Shown here: positions 31,478-42,139 of the stretch, piece after piece
Numbering within the stretch: position 1 is the stretch's first letter
How the letters are laid out: each line of letters opens with the position of its first letter
NCBI GenBank assembly: GCA_036971715.1
Contig: JAVHJL010000005.1
Location: forward strand, 3,410,001 to 3,474,000
Length of the DNA stretch: 64,000 nucleotides
From: Arthrobotrys musiformis
Taxonomy: Eukaryota > Ascomycota > Orbiliomycetes > Orbiliales > Orbiliaceae
Direction: 5' to 3'
The notes under the pieces: generated by a model
What the model was told of the DNA's origin: nothing
The model's input: the letters and a program-made list of their open reading frames with translations, nothing else
The model's database searches: none
Program-made: the position numbers and the translations under genes

Positions 31478-33564
31478 CTTTGGTCCTTGATTTGAAGATT
31501 GAGGCGGAGAGGAGGCGTCGGAAGGTTGGAAGACAAGATGATGATCTCGCTAAATTGGAGGTGGTAGATGGTGGAAGGGCGGAGAGAAAGGGGCTATGAT
31601 AAATGGCAGAGAGATAGGGGAAGAGTTAATGAAAATAGGAAAGATGGAGGTAGGGAATCGGAAAGGTAGATGGTGGTGATGTAAAATAGAGGATTGGAAG
31701 GAATATATTAATATGGAAGGGGTAATTGGATGGCCAAACCGATAGTAGATTAAGAGATATCAGCGGAGGGAAAAAAAAAGATTGTAATGAAATGACGATA
31801 GAGGACGCGTCGGTAGGTAGCCGGTGGCGATGCCGGCACCCGCGGAGGTGAAGCTGGAGCTGGAGCTGGAGCTGGATGAAAGATGGAGGAAGGATGGAGG
31901 AGAGAGAGTGGGAGGTGGAGGGGGGAGGGGGTATATATATGATCTCTCAGTCAAGCTCGGCCCGGCCAGATCAACGTCTCCTAGATATCTAGATATCCCT
32001 CCACACCGAGCTTTATGTCTCAGTATGAGCAATCTACGTGATTGCTCAAACTGAATTTGGAGCAGCTAATATTGCGGTTCTCAGTTCCTATGTTGATATG
32101 CCAGCCAAAAGATGATATGTAGATATAGATACCCTAAAAATAAAAGTTGGCGAAGGGATCAATCTTAATTAGAAAGGGTTGATCTCTGACTTTCAACTCA
32201 ACTGATGAGTCAGTGAAACTATAGGAATTCTTCAGAATGTTGAACGTGCGAAGTTGTTTTTACATGTAGGTGATATGGGGCTAGCGCTTCTCCCTTAAAT
32301 CACAGCTAGCTAATGTCGACATATAGGGCAGGAGCCAGATCGTAAATATCATGAGAACTGTGGAATACACCCGTGCGTTTCCATGTACCGCAATAAAACA
32401 CAAGTAGAATCGAACCTGCCCAGACAACCAATGACACCTAACACAGCTTAAGAAATGCAAAACGCCCTCGTAATTTAATATGCACCACGTATGAAACTAG
32501 GATATATCAGTATCTATATATATATGCAGCATGACGATATAGCAACGCATTCTATGGCCAAAATCCAACAATGTACAGTTCAGGCAGTTCGCTCGATTGG
32601 TAAATGCCGACCTGCCTGCAATATCGATCGTAGGTTGTTGCATTATCGTGTGTAACTTATCCGTCTGGTACGAGACAGGCAATGGAAGGTATATATCAAT
32701 ATTTCCCATAATGTCTAGGGGTGTAAATTTAACATCACTACTTAGCTTTTGGCTAACTTAATCCCAGTCTGTGGGTCTAGGCGTCTGGCTCCATACCCCT
32801 TTCGTCCGACAGTGGGCGGATATGCGCAGGGTATATCTATCAGCTATGGCCTGTAGGCTTATAGGCTTATCTGAAGACATCTACTCATCGAACTAAACCT
32901 ACTCTTGCGGACGTTAAATTCCCGTAACCTTCTAAAATCGTCCCCGAAGGCGTCAATGACTCCTAAGCTGTCCCAGATTCATGTAATTATACTAGCTATC
33001 CACCGAGAGTACTCTATTGTAGTAATTGGTAGTCCCGCCTACTAAAATTCAATCGATGTTCACTGTAAAGTTTGTGCGGGTTGGGTACGAGACCGCTATA
33101 AAGGCGATTACCCAAGCCGATGAGGGGACGACAGGCTGTCCTTGTCTCGTAAACCAGAGCTGGCTGAAGGGCTGTCCCTGTGAACTTAAATCAGTATCAA
33201 TCTAGGAAAGGAAAGGCGTTCCGTTTTGTCATTTATCAAGCTCCTTCGTTATTCAACACCTATTATAGTTACACAATGTTGTACAGGCGTAAAGATACAT
33301 GGGGACGCAATCAAAATCCAACACTTCTTTGTGTTTTCCTGGTGGTCTCCATGTATCCATCTATGTACTCCTCTAATAGGTATTCCCGCAGCTGCTCCGT
33401 ACGCAATGATAAAAAAAATTTGAAGTTTGAAGTCGCTAAAGTTATTTGAATTATTTGAATTCGGGTTCATATTTGGATTTTGTTGAAAAAGTATCGTATT
33501 CGGTCGTAGGCATGTTGTCATAAACAGTCGTAAGCAATAGGAAATCCATGCATCCAATGACTCT
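31478..33564. other. Intergenic region
   Basis: Purine-rich DNA at 31.5-31.95 kb corresponds, on the minus strand, to a CT-rich promoter and leader of the AT-hook gene. From 32.0 to 33.1 kb the DNA is AT-rich and without genes. The second copy of the TTTGTGCGG..GGGTACGAGAC repeat is at 33070-33095. Confidence 0.55.
33070..33095. repeat. Dispersed repeat TTTGTGCGG..GGGTACGAGAC, copy 3
   Basis: Nearly identical to 414-437. Confidence 0.5.
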
Positions 33565-34497
33565 CTAGAGTGTAGAAGTGGAACTAAGGTCGCCGGGAGT
33601 AGTGGCAGCAGTTCCAGGGCCAGCCGGGGTGTCATGTTCCGGAACTCCTTTCTCCGCGCGTCCTTTGATAGCTGGGTCGATTTCAGACGCACACATCAAG
33701 CACAGGCCCTCTTGATTGTTGACCAACCTTGGATAACAGCTGGTACAGAAATTGATAGCGCAGATTTCTTGGTAAAGATCTATTCGCACCGCGTTGCCCA
33801 AATCCTGTTGGGCCATTTCGACAAGGGAACTATCGTTATTGTACCAGCAGGGAAAAACTTGGTCGGCGAACCTTCGAAGCTGGACCCAATTGGAAATAGC
33901 GGAGTGTTGGGCGATGCCGTTGTACAACTTGACTGGATCATCGATGGTTTTGTCTTCCCTCCAGTACTCGCTTGGGAGTTTTGCGATCAACTGGTTCAAC
34001 ATCTCCTTTTTCATTGGCTCGATGCCGAGGAAATCTGCAGCCTGAAAGACAGCAATGAAATCATCGGTATCAATGTAATCAGGAAGGTGGTATCCTCCCT
34101 GATAAATCCATCTTATGACTATGTTGAAGGCCGTGGGTTCGATCTCTGGAAGTTTGATCTTCGCTTCGATGGCTTCCATAAAGAGGGAGCCTGGGCGACA
34201 GCTCGCCGCAAAAAAATCGGAACCAATAGAGATGATGTTTCGGTGGAGTTTATACTCCTGCTCATCCTTTCCAACGATTACCACGACGTCCGAGAATTGT
34301 GGGTTATCGAGCAGCCTGTATTTCGACACAGTAGAAGTGTTTCTCAGTATGGGTTTCGAGAAAACACGGAGATACTTATACACAGGATCGGGGTTATACT
34401 TCACGAAGCCAGTGGTGTTGGAAGAAACTCGAGGTTTCTTCCGTGCGTATGGGTGCTTGAAAATCCCAGGTGACTGGTCGGGCGGCGAACTGGCCAT
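33565..34497 (-). CDS. BTB/POZ domain protein with C-terminal CxxC motifs (paralog A)
   Basis: A single exon of 310 residues. The BTB/POZ fold starts near residue 65 with NPQFSDVVVIVGKDEQEYKL, HRNIISIGSDFFAASC and, later, VIRWIYQGGYHLP. BTB domains mediate protein-protein contacts and often recruit Cullin-3 ligases. Near the C-terminus, CTSCYPRLV and CLMC form a CxxC-x13-CxxC arrangement that could bind zinc. No kelch, MATH or DNA-binding domain is present. A diverged relative lies 1.4 kb away in divergent orientation. Confidence 0.85.
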   Translation of the reverse strand: MASSPPDQSPGIFKHPYARKKPRVSSNTTGFVKYNPDPVYKYLRVFSKPILRNTSTVSKYRLLDNPQFSDVVVIVGKDEQEYKLHRNIISIGSDFFAASCRPGSLFMEAIEAKIKLPEIEPTAFNIVIRWIYQGGYHLPDYIDTDDFIAVFQAADFLGIEPMKKEMLNQLIAKLPSEYWREDKTIDDPVKLYNGIAQHSAISNWVQLRRFADQVFPCWYNNDSSLVEMAQQDLGNAVRIDLYQEICAINFCTSCYPRLVNNQEGLCLMCASEIDPAIKGRAEKGVPEHDTPAGPGTAATTPGDLSSTSTL

Positions 34498-34905
34498 TGT
34501 TATGGTCGAAATTACTGGTCGTGTTGTTTTTCGAGTGGGAATGGGGTGGACGTGAGATGGATACGGCGGCGCGCTGCCCTCGAGTGAACGATCATGGATG
34601 GCCAGGAGCCGAGTAGATGATTGGAGTTCTGATGGTGGTGTAAAGGGTTGATTTGGTGTATGAAAGGGGAATTGATGATGTCTTTAAAATGTTTATTTTC
34701 ATCTGAGATGGAGGGAGCGAATTCCTTATAGTGCTGAGGTACCCATTTAGTTTTCTATAGACATAGACATAAGCTGCAAATTGCAAGAAGCCTTCCCGTG
34801 TCTATTATACATGCTGCCTCCCACCACGCCCACCAGTCCTCTTGCCTACTACAGATCACAGTGCATATCATAAAAACTGGGCCAGCTCTCAGAATCCACT
34901 ATTCA

Positions 34906-35194
34906 TTAGGTTATCGCATCCAGAAGCGGTTTTACGGCAAGTACATATTTTAGACGCGCAGATGCTATATATCCGTAAGCCTCGACACCAACTTTTGGGT
35001 TCCATATGAGGATTACCGTTACAAAATGCAACCAGACGGGGGGTGATTTAATTGATTGGCTAGTGGGGTTCAGGACCAACACGGAAAACTCCTCGAGGGG
35101 GATGGCTTGCAGTTTTAATCGTTTTTCAAGGTCATGTACTATGTATGCATGTATAACGACTGCAGGTTCATCCGATTCCAAGGCTATCATTGGG
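34906..35194 (-). CDS. Possible short ORF or gene remnant
   Basis: Open frame of about 95 codons from an internal ATG, with LEKRLKLQAIPLEEFSVLVL and a hydrophobic block. The full open frame runs to 173 codons upstream. No domain or promoter was recognised, and it could be chance. Confidence 0.25.
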
Positions 35195-35320
35195 CCATCT
35201 TTATGGTACTTGAGGTGGTACTTGAGGGACCTACTTCTACCGTAGAGATATATATACGTACTATTTTTCACTGCGGTGCACGGCGGGGGACTTTGATGGA
35301 GTTCGCTCTCGGTCCGGATA

Positions 35321-35340
35321 TACACGTATAGATACGTGTA
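35321..35340. repeat. Perfect 9-bp hairpin
   Basis: TACACGTAT pairs with ATACGTGTA around the two-base centre AG. Confidence 0.6.
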
Positions 35341-35934
35341 ACCCGACGTGTTGTGCCGCAAGCCCGCAGCATGAAAGGTTGCTGCATGAAAGGTTGCTGC
35401 AAGTCCCCCGCTATTATGTCTAGGCATATCCGCATATCTCCTAACTTAGACAGTTAGATACCTCAATACGACACTGCAAAGCTGGAAAGTTGGCTTGCGA
35501 CGGTCGAAAAAACCACCCTTCGGTACCCGGGTACGGGACGAGCGACTAGCTGGCTACACAAGCCCTTTTCTTTCTTTCGAAGGGGTTTATGATTTAATAT
35601 TTTCGGGTCGTTTTCTATTCAGTATTTTAGGGTAGGTGACTGCTGGACTGGTACAAAGTATGTATACGCGAAAATAAACCTCAATACGGATAGTACCCGC
35701 GGCCCGTGTGGACGGCGAGCTGTTTATGATCTTGCCGGCCAAAACCCACGTGGCGATCAAATTGAAATGAAGCCAGAAAAACGTTCAAACCACGCAACAT
35801 AATAGTTGTCTTTTACGATATTGCGCTCATAGGTATTACACAGAATCCTTGTCTGTGCATAAATATTCTAACCTCCAAATTGTTCAAATTCGGGATATCG
35901 TGGTACGTGGAAGTCTGAGGATTGATACAGAGTC

Positions 35935-36877
35935 ATGGACACGGTCGGGGAAATGGTTGGGCTTACGAGGACCCAAGTCGAGACGCTGGTTACCATAGCT
36001 AGGGGCTTGAAAGAAGACGACCCGTATTATAAGCGACAGGAAATTAAGAAGTGAGTAAATCACCTTCGAGTCCCATCTATCCGCCATACCAACGGTGTGA
36101 AAAAGCCTATATTACGAGAGCGGAATCTCCGACTTCAGCGTCTACATCGGCCGAAAGAAATTTCGGTTTAGACTACACGAAGCCGCTCTTGCCAGCTGCT
36201 CTGATTACTTCAAAGCCGCCAGCGAGAAACGTTGGCAACAGACGCCTACTAGAGGGATATGGTTCAAACATATCGACGTAGGGGTTTTTGAAGTAATCGC
36301 CTTATGGATCTATGGCCATGGATACCGTCTTCCAGTTAATCCTTTCAGCAGATACTTCATAAAGCAGACTTACATCGCGGCGGATTACTTGCTCATTCCA
36401 TCTCTCAAAGTTCGGATCCTCAATGTCGTTCAGGAGTTTTGGAGACACGACATAATCATCAACAGCATCGGGCGACGAATGGATCCAGACCCCTATAATC
36501 TCTATAGAACCCTGTGTACCTTTTCACAGACCTCGCAACATAATGAACTTAAGGGGTTGAGGGACTGCGCGACACTCATCATTCAAGGGTTCGGCTCGCA
36601 CCGTGTTGGACCACCGAGGTTCGCGCATAATGACGAGTCTGCCGGCGTCCCTAAGATGTTTGAATTATTGTCCGAGGCGTATCATATCATGATTATGGAT
36701 GCGATTTGTTGTGGTTGTTTCGCGAAACTCGATGTTGATATCAAGGTTAGGGAGAAATGTTCTTGTTTGAAGTGTCATTCTGCGCAAGATCTCCTGGCAC
36801 AACCTGCTGAGAAAAACCCATTTAATCTGATTTGCGATTTCATGGCGCTTCGTGGTGGCAACGGATCGGGGGCCTAG
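35935..36877 (+). CDS. BTB/POZ domain protein with C-terminal CxxC motifs (paralog B)
   Basis: Two exons, 35935-36050 and 36106-36877, are joined over a 55-bp GTGAGT intron to give 295 residues in one frame. The junction falls just before the BTB strand GISDFSVYIGRKKFRFRLHE. It continues with ALASCSDYFKAASEKRW, then VIALWIYGHGYRLPVN and the helix SRYFIKQTYIAADYLLIPSL. The C-terminus carries CCGCFAKLD and CSCLKC, the same CxxC-CxxC arrangement as paralog A. The short N-terminal exon (MDTVGEMVGLTRTQVETLVT) has no clear domain. Sequence identity to paralog A is low but the domain order is the same. Confidence 0.8.
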
Positions 36878-39510
36878 GATGGAACTGCTTCGTACTCACA
36901 CCTATATTGGCAATGGTGCTTTATAATAGGAGGCGATAATGCACAAACTGCCTGTTCAATGAAAAAGGTCTCTAGGTTATTGACTATTAGTAACACAAAT
37001 ATTTTAGAGCTCAGTGAGGGAAGGTGCCGTGTATACACTTTTAGAGTGCCCGAGTCAGGAATCGCCAAAATTGAAACCGATGCAGCTCGAGCCCTCTTTC
37101 AGGGAGCATGAATTCATGAATTGGAGTGGCCGTAAGAGCAATCAATGCTTGGAACGCATTAACACCATTTTGGATACGGGGAGATATTTCGGATGTAACC
37201 GACGATGTTTGAGAACATGCAATTTAATAACTTTAAAATTTCGGATACGATCCCTTTCGGCCAATATCAAGTCGATCCGGGTGGAATTACCATCGCCCGC
37301 TGCTAATTTTGGTTTCGAAAGGATTCTTGTGTTGTCTTTTGTGTCATTTGGTCAGTGCGCTCTCAAGGCCTCCTCATTCGATAGACGGGCCAGAATTCGC
37401 GTATTTCTAATCAGGTGAACAATCGGGATATCAAAAGATGTTTCTGATAGTAGGTGTGATACATGGGACGTTTCCTCAGTCATGGTGTAGGCGGCCGTCG
37501 GTCGGACCCTCTTGAGCCGAAGTCGCCGCTCGGATTTGAACTCTATTCGTCGACAGACGTATATACACAGCGAATTTTCGAACATCGTGAGCTCTCCAAA
37601 AAAAAAATAGAAAACGAAGGAACATAAATTCATGGCATTGGAAAGAATTTTCTAGTCTTGAAACGATGTTCGTTTGTATAAACCGCGACCCCTCGCCGCT
37701 GTGGCTGTGTTTGTCCATATCTCGAGCCGTCGACGTCAATGCGACGGCGCGCTGGTGCCCCGTGCGCGCGGCTGGCTGATATAGAAACTCTAGGATATTA
37801 TTAATGATAACCCAAAAAAACCTCGGTACAATCTACCGATGGAATAAATTAATAGATATATTGGGCGAGCCTCGGTTGCGGACATTATCATTGCGGGTTA
37901 ATAATCTGCTGGAAGCATTTCGCGTTTCGGAATAAGTTTTATCTTGTAAGCTTATTAAATGCAAAGATCTCGATTTGCCAATATTTGGCGCCCGTCTCGT
38001 CGACAGGGAATATCGGATTCGGCTCGAGTTTACTAGTTTAAGATGGTAATGCGCATGGTATCCTGGATGTTTCCGTAGGATAGCAAAACCGTAGGTGCTT
38101 TGCGAGGTCCTAGAGCTCTGATGACACATTGAAGGTGTGATATCGATTTCATATCGAAATCTGGACGAATGATTGTTTCTACCTTTGATCAAAACCGTAT
38201 TTCTCGACTTCAGTGTTTCTTGTACCTCGGTTCTCCGCGAAAGGCTGACCCTTAGGCCTATTTCTGTTTGCTGCTGAGACCAAACGAGATTATGCGTATA
38301 TGCCGTCCTTCGAGAGCTGAGGTTTGTGGTATTTTGGACGTACCTGCGTCCACACCTGACCAAGAGGAGTGTAGAGCAAACTCCTGACAAGACACACACC
38401 CTTAGAGTCGTTTCAAGCCCGTAACGTCATGACTCTTGTACCTGAAGCCTGCCAACCTTGAGACAAGCTTTCCTATTTCCTCGGCTGGATATCATTGCTT
38501 TAGGAAATCCGAGCTCTGGTTCACCATTCCTGATTGGGCGGTCGACAGGGATTAGGTATTGCCCAAAATGGGAATCCTAACACATTCGGCGTTAGGCCTT
38601 TCACAAAACCCCACTCCTTGAAACCGGGCGCAGTGCCCGTGGAGGAAAAAAATTCGATGAGCAAGCGGACCCAAATTGGAGTAACATTAGACTAACCTAT
38701 CTGGGTTTCGATCCGTTACCGAAGTTTCCGAGCTGGCACGGATATCGAGTTTTTGGAATCTCTAATTTTTGAGACGAAATGCCCCCCCGTCTTTGATCGA
38801 TAGGGCCTATTTTGTCACCGAGAATAGCATGAAACTTTCCAGGCACCATCTTCGCAAACATGTCTCTATTGGGGCCTGGCTAGCTATGCCTTCTATCGAA
38901 CAAACGTCCGGTCTATCTTAGTCAAACTGTCATTGTGCATACGGGTACATTGCATGTATGTGCATTTCCTTCAGCAGGCTGGTAGCTCGCGCGGAGATGC
39001 ATTGACGGACTGGTCGCGATATCGGCTCGGCCGGCGTTTCGCTGCTATTCCCCAGCCTTCGTTAGTATGCACCAGAATTGTCGGAGAAAACGAAATAGCG
39101 CTATCGTGGTGAAAACTATGGCATGCATACACTACGTAATAGTAACTTCGAGCCGCAGCACTATAGTGCCCTATAGAATTTGGTTAGTCTCGCAGTCGTA
39201 CCTGCCTTTGGGATGGTGTATATAAGACTTCGATTGTCCCGACCTTCGATTACTTTTTTTTCATCATCAAGCAAGCCTTCTCAGCAACCAGCCTCTTCTG
39301 CCTTCTTCTTTCTTTAGTTGATTCCTCTCTTTTCGCCCTGGTGGCTTTTTCTATTCTACGATCTTGACGATCTTCTTAATTCCCTTTGCTGTGCAAACAT
39401 CATATTAGCAGGTTTTCTAATACCCAATATCGAACCAGTTACATTTTTCATAATCTTGTGATTTTTTTTTTCCAATCATCTTTTTTATCTTTTTAATTTC
39501 CAAAGCAAAA
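36878..39510. other. Intergenic region upstream of the Egh16-like gene
   Basis: TATATAAG at 39219-39226 and a CT-rich leader form the promoter of the gene at 39511. A hairpin CGGGC/GCCCG is at 38625-38639. A 188-codon open frame on the minus strand (37833-38399) is Ser/Arg-rich and about as long as the longest frame expected by chance in this window. It is not called as a gene. Confidence 0.5.
39219..39226 (+). promoter_or_regulatory. TATA box of the Egh16-like gene
   Basis: TATATAAG, followed by a CT-rich leader, about 290 bp before the ATG. Confidence 0.55.
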
Positions 39511-40425
39511 ATGCATTCCAAGATCTTCCTCTCCGCCGTCCTCGCTGCTTTCACCGCAGCCCCACAAGTCTGGGCCCACGGTCTCATCGAAAGCGCCGTT
39601 GGTGATATGAGCACAGTCAAGAGCAAGGGTCTCGGTGTCGTCGACTCCACTCCACGAGACGGAACCCGCCGAAACCCCTTCCAGCAAGACTCCACAATCT
39701 TTAAAGACCAAAGATCCGTCGCAGCAGCCTCAGGTTGCGGTTCAACCCTCGGCGGTGGAAGGAACAACATCAACGGAGTCGTCCCAGCTATGGCTCAAGC
39801 CGGTGCTATCGCCCAAGTCAGCCCCGGCGGTACCCTCCAGATGAGCCTTAGACAGATCAATGCCGACGGCGCGGGTCCTTACACTTGCATGATCGATGCT
39901 ACCGGTACCGGTGCTTCCTTCACCCAGCTTACGGTTACGCAGAACGTTCCTGGACGTAATGGAAACAACAGACAGGGTCAGAAGACTGTTCACCCTTTGG
40001 CGGTTCAGATGCCAGCTGGTATGCAGTGCACTGGTAGCATGGGTGGTATGAATAACCTTTGCATCGTTAGATGTCAGAATACCGCTCGTGCTGGTCCTTT
40101 CGGTGGTTGTGTTCCTGTTCAGATGGTCGCCGCTCAAGCTCAACAGCCAGCTGGTGCCGCCAACGGTGGTAACTTCAATAACAACGGTGGTAACAACGGT
40201 GGTAACAACGGTGGCAACTTCAACAACAATGGAGGAAACAACGGTGGCAACTTCAACAACAATGGAGGAAACAACGGTGGAAACAACGGTGGAAACAACG
40301 GCGGAAACAACGGCGGAAACAACGGAAACAATGGATTCGCCAACAACAACGGCAACAACGGCTTCAACAACAACGGAAACAACTTCAACCGCCGCGCCGC
40401 CCGCCAGAAGAGATGGCAAGCTTAA
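39511..40425 (+). CDS. Egh16-like secreted protein (GAS1/MAS family) with Asn/Gly-rich tail
   Basis: A single exon of 304 residues. The signal peptide is about 22 residues (ends VWA before HGLIESAVGD). Residues 23-205 match the Egh16-like family (DUF3129), known from Blumeria gEgh16 and the Magnaporthe GAS1/GAS2 appressorium proteins. Visible motifs are HGLIESAVGD at the mature N-terminus, TPRDGTRRNPFQQDSTIF, GCGSTLGGG, GPYTCMIDATGTG and CIVRCQNTARAGPFGGCVP with conserved Cys. From about 210 to 295 a tail of NNGG and NGGN repeats is added, followed by a basic end (RRAARQKRWQA). In the family these proteins are secreted and associated with infection structures. The role of the tail is unknown; it may attach to the wall or act as an adhesive. 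Confidence 0.88.
   Translation: MHSKIFLSAVLAAFTAAPQVWAHGLIESAVGDMSTVKSKGLGVVDSTPRDGTRRNPFQQDSTIFKDQRSVAAASGCGSTLGGGRNNINGVVPAMAQAGAIAQVSPGGTLQMSLRQINADGAGPYTCMIDATGTGASFTQLTVTQNVPGRNGNNRQGQKTVHPLAVQMPAGMQCTGSMGGMNNLCIVRCQNTARAGPFGGCVPVQMVAAQAQQPAGAANGGNFNNNGGNNGGNNGGNFNNNGGNNGGNFNNNGGNNGGNNGGNNGGNNGGNNGNNGFANNNGNNGFNNNGNNFNRRAARQKRWQA
40170..40390 (+). repeat. In-frame Asn/Gly tandem repeats
   Basis: Repeated AACAACGGTGG-type units code for NNGG blocks in the tail of the Egh16-like protein. Copy number could change easily by slippage. Confidence 0.85.
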
Positions 40426-40842
40426 GCGGGGTTCTTCGAACTCTGCTTCGATCTTTAATCTCTTTCTCTTCCCGTTCCGTTTTCCTTTGTTCGATGAATA
40501 ATCCTGTTTGCTTCTGTTTTTGGAAATTTTGATTGGAAATATCTCACGGGATTAATTAGTATAACTTGTTATGGCAATTTGCGATCATGTACTCTTTTTT
40601 TATATCCATGTATGCATAGCGGGGGACTTTGGTGTTTAATTAAAGAAATATGAAGGGGAGGCATCTCTATAAGGCATAAACTATATCTTCTAAAATACAA
40701 CGTAGTATGTAAGTGTGATAAAACAACCAGTGAAGTAGTGTAAGAAATAATAGGTACCAAGAATAGAAAAGGGAATTAGAGCTCCTGGAGTGACTGTGGT
40801 GTTCAAATTGTCAGGGGCGAGGAGCTACTGCTCATCCGAGTG
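40426..40842. other. Convergent 3' regions
   Basis: Presumed 3' UTRs of the Egh16-like gene and of the minus-strand gene ending at 40843. No gene seen. Confidence 0.5.
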
Positions 40843-41568
40843 CTATAGAGAGCGCAGATGTCTCAAGCACTTGATAAAACTCCGAAGTCCGTCCTGGATT
40901 CCTCGCGTTCCCTCTTGTCGAAAGTAGTCGGTAATACCACCCGCTTCGAAGCAACATGATTCCATTCCTGGCCCGCAGATGCCGAAGTATGTTTTAGTAT
41001 CTTCGGGCCGTAGGACGGATCCTGTGTCAACTGGAGGCGGTGACGGGAGCAAATTCGAGGAAAACGAACGAAATAGAAGTTTTAAAGCGTATACGAAGAA
41101 TAATGTGAGGAGAAAGCACAAAAGTACGTCAAGAATAGGCATAATTTCTTCACAGAAGATCGAATCTCTCAAACGGTACAATAGACATTCAGAGTTCTTG
41201 GCAAGCTCTCGGTCCTCGGAATCCATTATGACTGCGGCGCGGGAGAGTAGTTCTTCTGGTTCTTGGTTTTCGTGTTCGGCTTGCGGTCGTACTGTTTCGT
41301 CGTCGCTGTCCGTCCAATCGTCGCTGTCCGTCCAATCATCGTCGTTCGGCCAATCCTCATCGTCCGTCCAATCATCTTCGTCCCAACTTTTTACATCCGA
41401 ATATGTCTCGAGAAGTTTTTTCTCCGTCGTATACTCTCGCCTCAGTATGTCGGAAAGTTGCTGGGTCAAGAATTCATTTTCTGTCATGAGAGTGTTTAGT
41501 TTTCGATTGAGATACTGTATCTTGGCTTGCAATCCAGGGTTGGAATGGTTGGAGTTTTCGGGGACCAT
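40843..41568 (-). CDS. Coiled-coil membrane protein with acidic DDWTDSDD repeats
   Basis: A single exon of 241 residues. Residues 10-60 form a probable coiled coil (KIQYLNRKLNTLMTENEFLT). At about 63-92 is an acidic Trp repeat, with units like DDWTDDEDWPNDDDWTDSDD. One strong transmembrane segment, ILDVLLCFLLTLFFVYALKL, lies at about 143-162. The C-terminal part has four Cys (GICGPGMESCCFEAGG, FIKCLRHLRSL). No known family was recognised. The topology suggests a single-pass membrane protein with the acidic side in the cytoplasm, but this is inference. Confidence 0.65.
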   Translation of the reverse strand: MVPENSNHSNPGLQAKIQYLNRKLNTLMTENEFLTQQLSDILRREYTTEKKLLETYSDVKSWDEDDWTDDEDWPNDDDWTDSDDWTDSDDETVRPQAEHENQEPEELLSRAAVIMDSEDRELAKNSECLLYRLRDSIFCEEIMPILDVLLCFLLTLFFVYALKLLFRSFSSNLLPSPPPVDTGSVLRPEDTKTYFGICGPGMESCCFEAGGITDYFRQEGTRGIQDGLRSFIKCLRHLRSL

Positions 41569-42139
41569 GTTGGGATATTTGCTGTTTGTAAATCTGGGAT
41601 ATCGTCTTGGGTTGTAGAATATTTATTTTATGGGAGGGTTGGGAATTGGGGGAACGGTACTGGGTTTTTATACTAAGACCTATGAAAAGAGGGAGGGAAT
41701 TCTAGTAGATCTATAGAATGGTCACTGTCGGCTTGTCAAAAAAAACTTTGAAATGCGCTCGTCAACTCACGAGGGGGTTGTGGGATCGCCGAAGCAGCAG
41801 GCAGCCAATTGCCAAAACAAGCTGCGTAGACGGTTAGGTGGATAATATCTGCTCACTTTCAGACCCAACAAAGATGCTTGGCGTATCGTGCCACCGGAGG
41901 GGGGTATATCCTAGGAATTTTCGCTGTTTCTATGAAGCGTAGGATTGAGATGAGGGTTTGTGGTATGTACTAAGATTCGAATTCAAGGTCGCCTGCGATA
42001 GTTAAAAGATTATATCAAAAATAATGAACAAAGATATCCGCTATACTGCATAGACAACATGGTAAGATGATTAGAAGCAGAAACCTCCCCTAATAAAGAA
42101 AAGACAGCAACGCCAAATTTTCAGAGAAAAAGAACTCCT
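41569..42139. other. Intergenic spacer
   Basis: Upstream of the acidic-repeat gene and downstream of the next minus-strand gene. No features seen. Confidence 0.5.

Larger units (their letters stand above)
34498..35934. other. Spacer between the two BTB genes
   Basis: Divergent intergenic region. It holds a 9-bp perfect hairpin at 35321-35340, a 15-bp tandem duplication (GCATGAAAGGTTGCT, about 35368-35398), and a weak open frame on the minus strand (34906-35194). Confidence 0.5.

Noticed and set aside
32400..32420. TTCGATTC-like T-loop on the minus strand, a possible tRNA
   Set aside because: No acceptor stem, D arm or anticodon arm could be paired around it. The similar AGTTCGAGTC at 10850 was rejected for the same reason.
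33634..34473. 279-codon plus-strand open frame
   Set aside because: It is antisense to BTB paralog A, which has the recognisable domain.
37833..38399. 188-codon minus-strand open frame, Ser/Arg-rich
   Set aside because: One frame of this length is expected by chance in 64 kb, and no promoter, domain or intron supports it.
39742..40419. 225-codon minus-strand open frame rich in Val and Ser
   Set aside because: It is antisense to the Egh16-like gene and its NNGG repeats.
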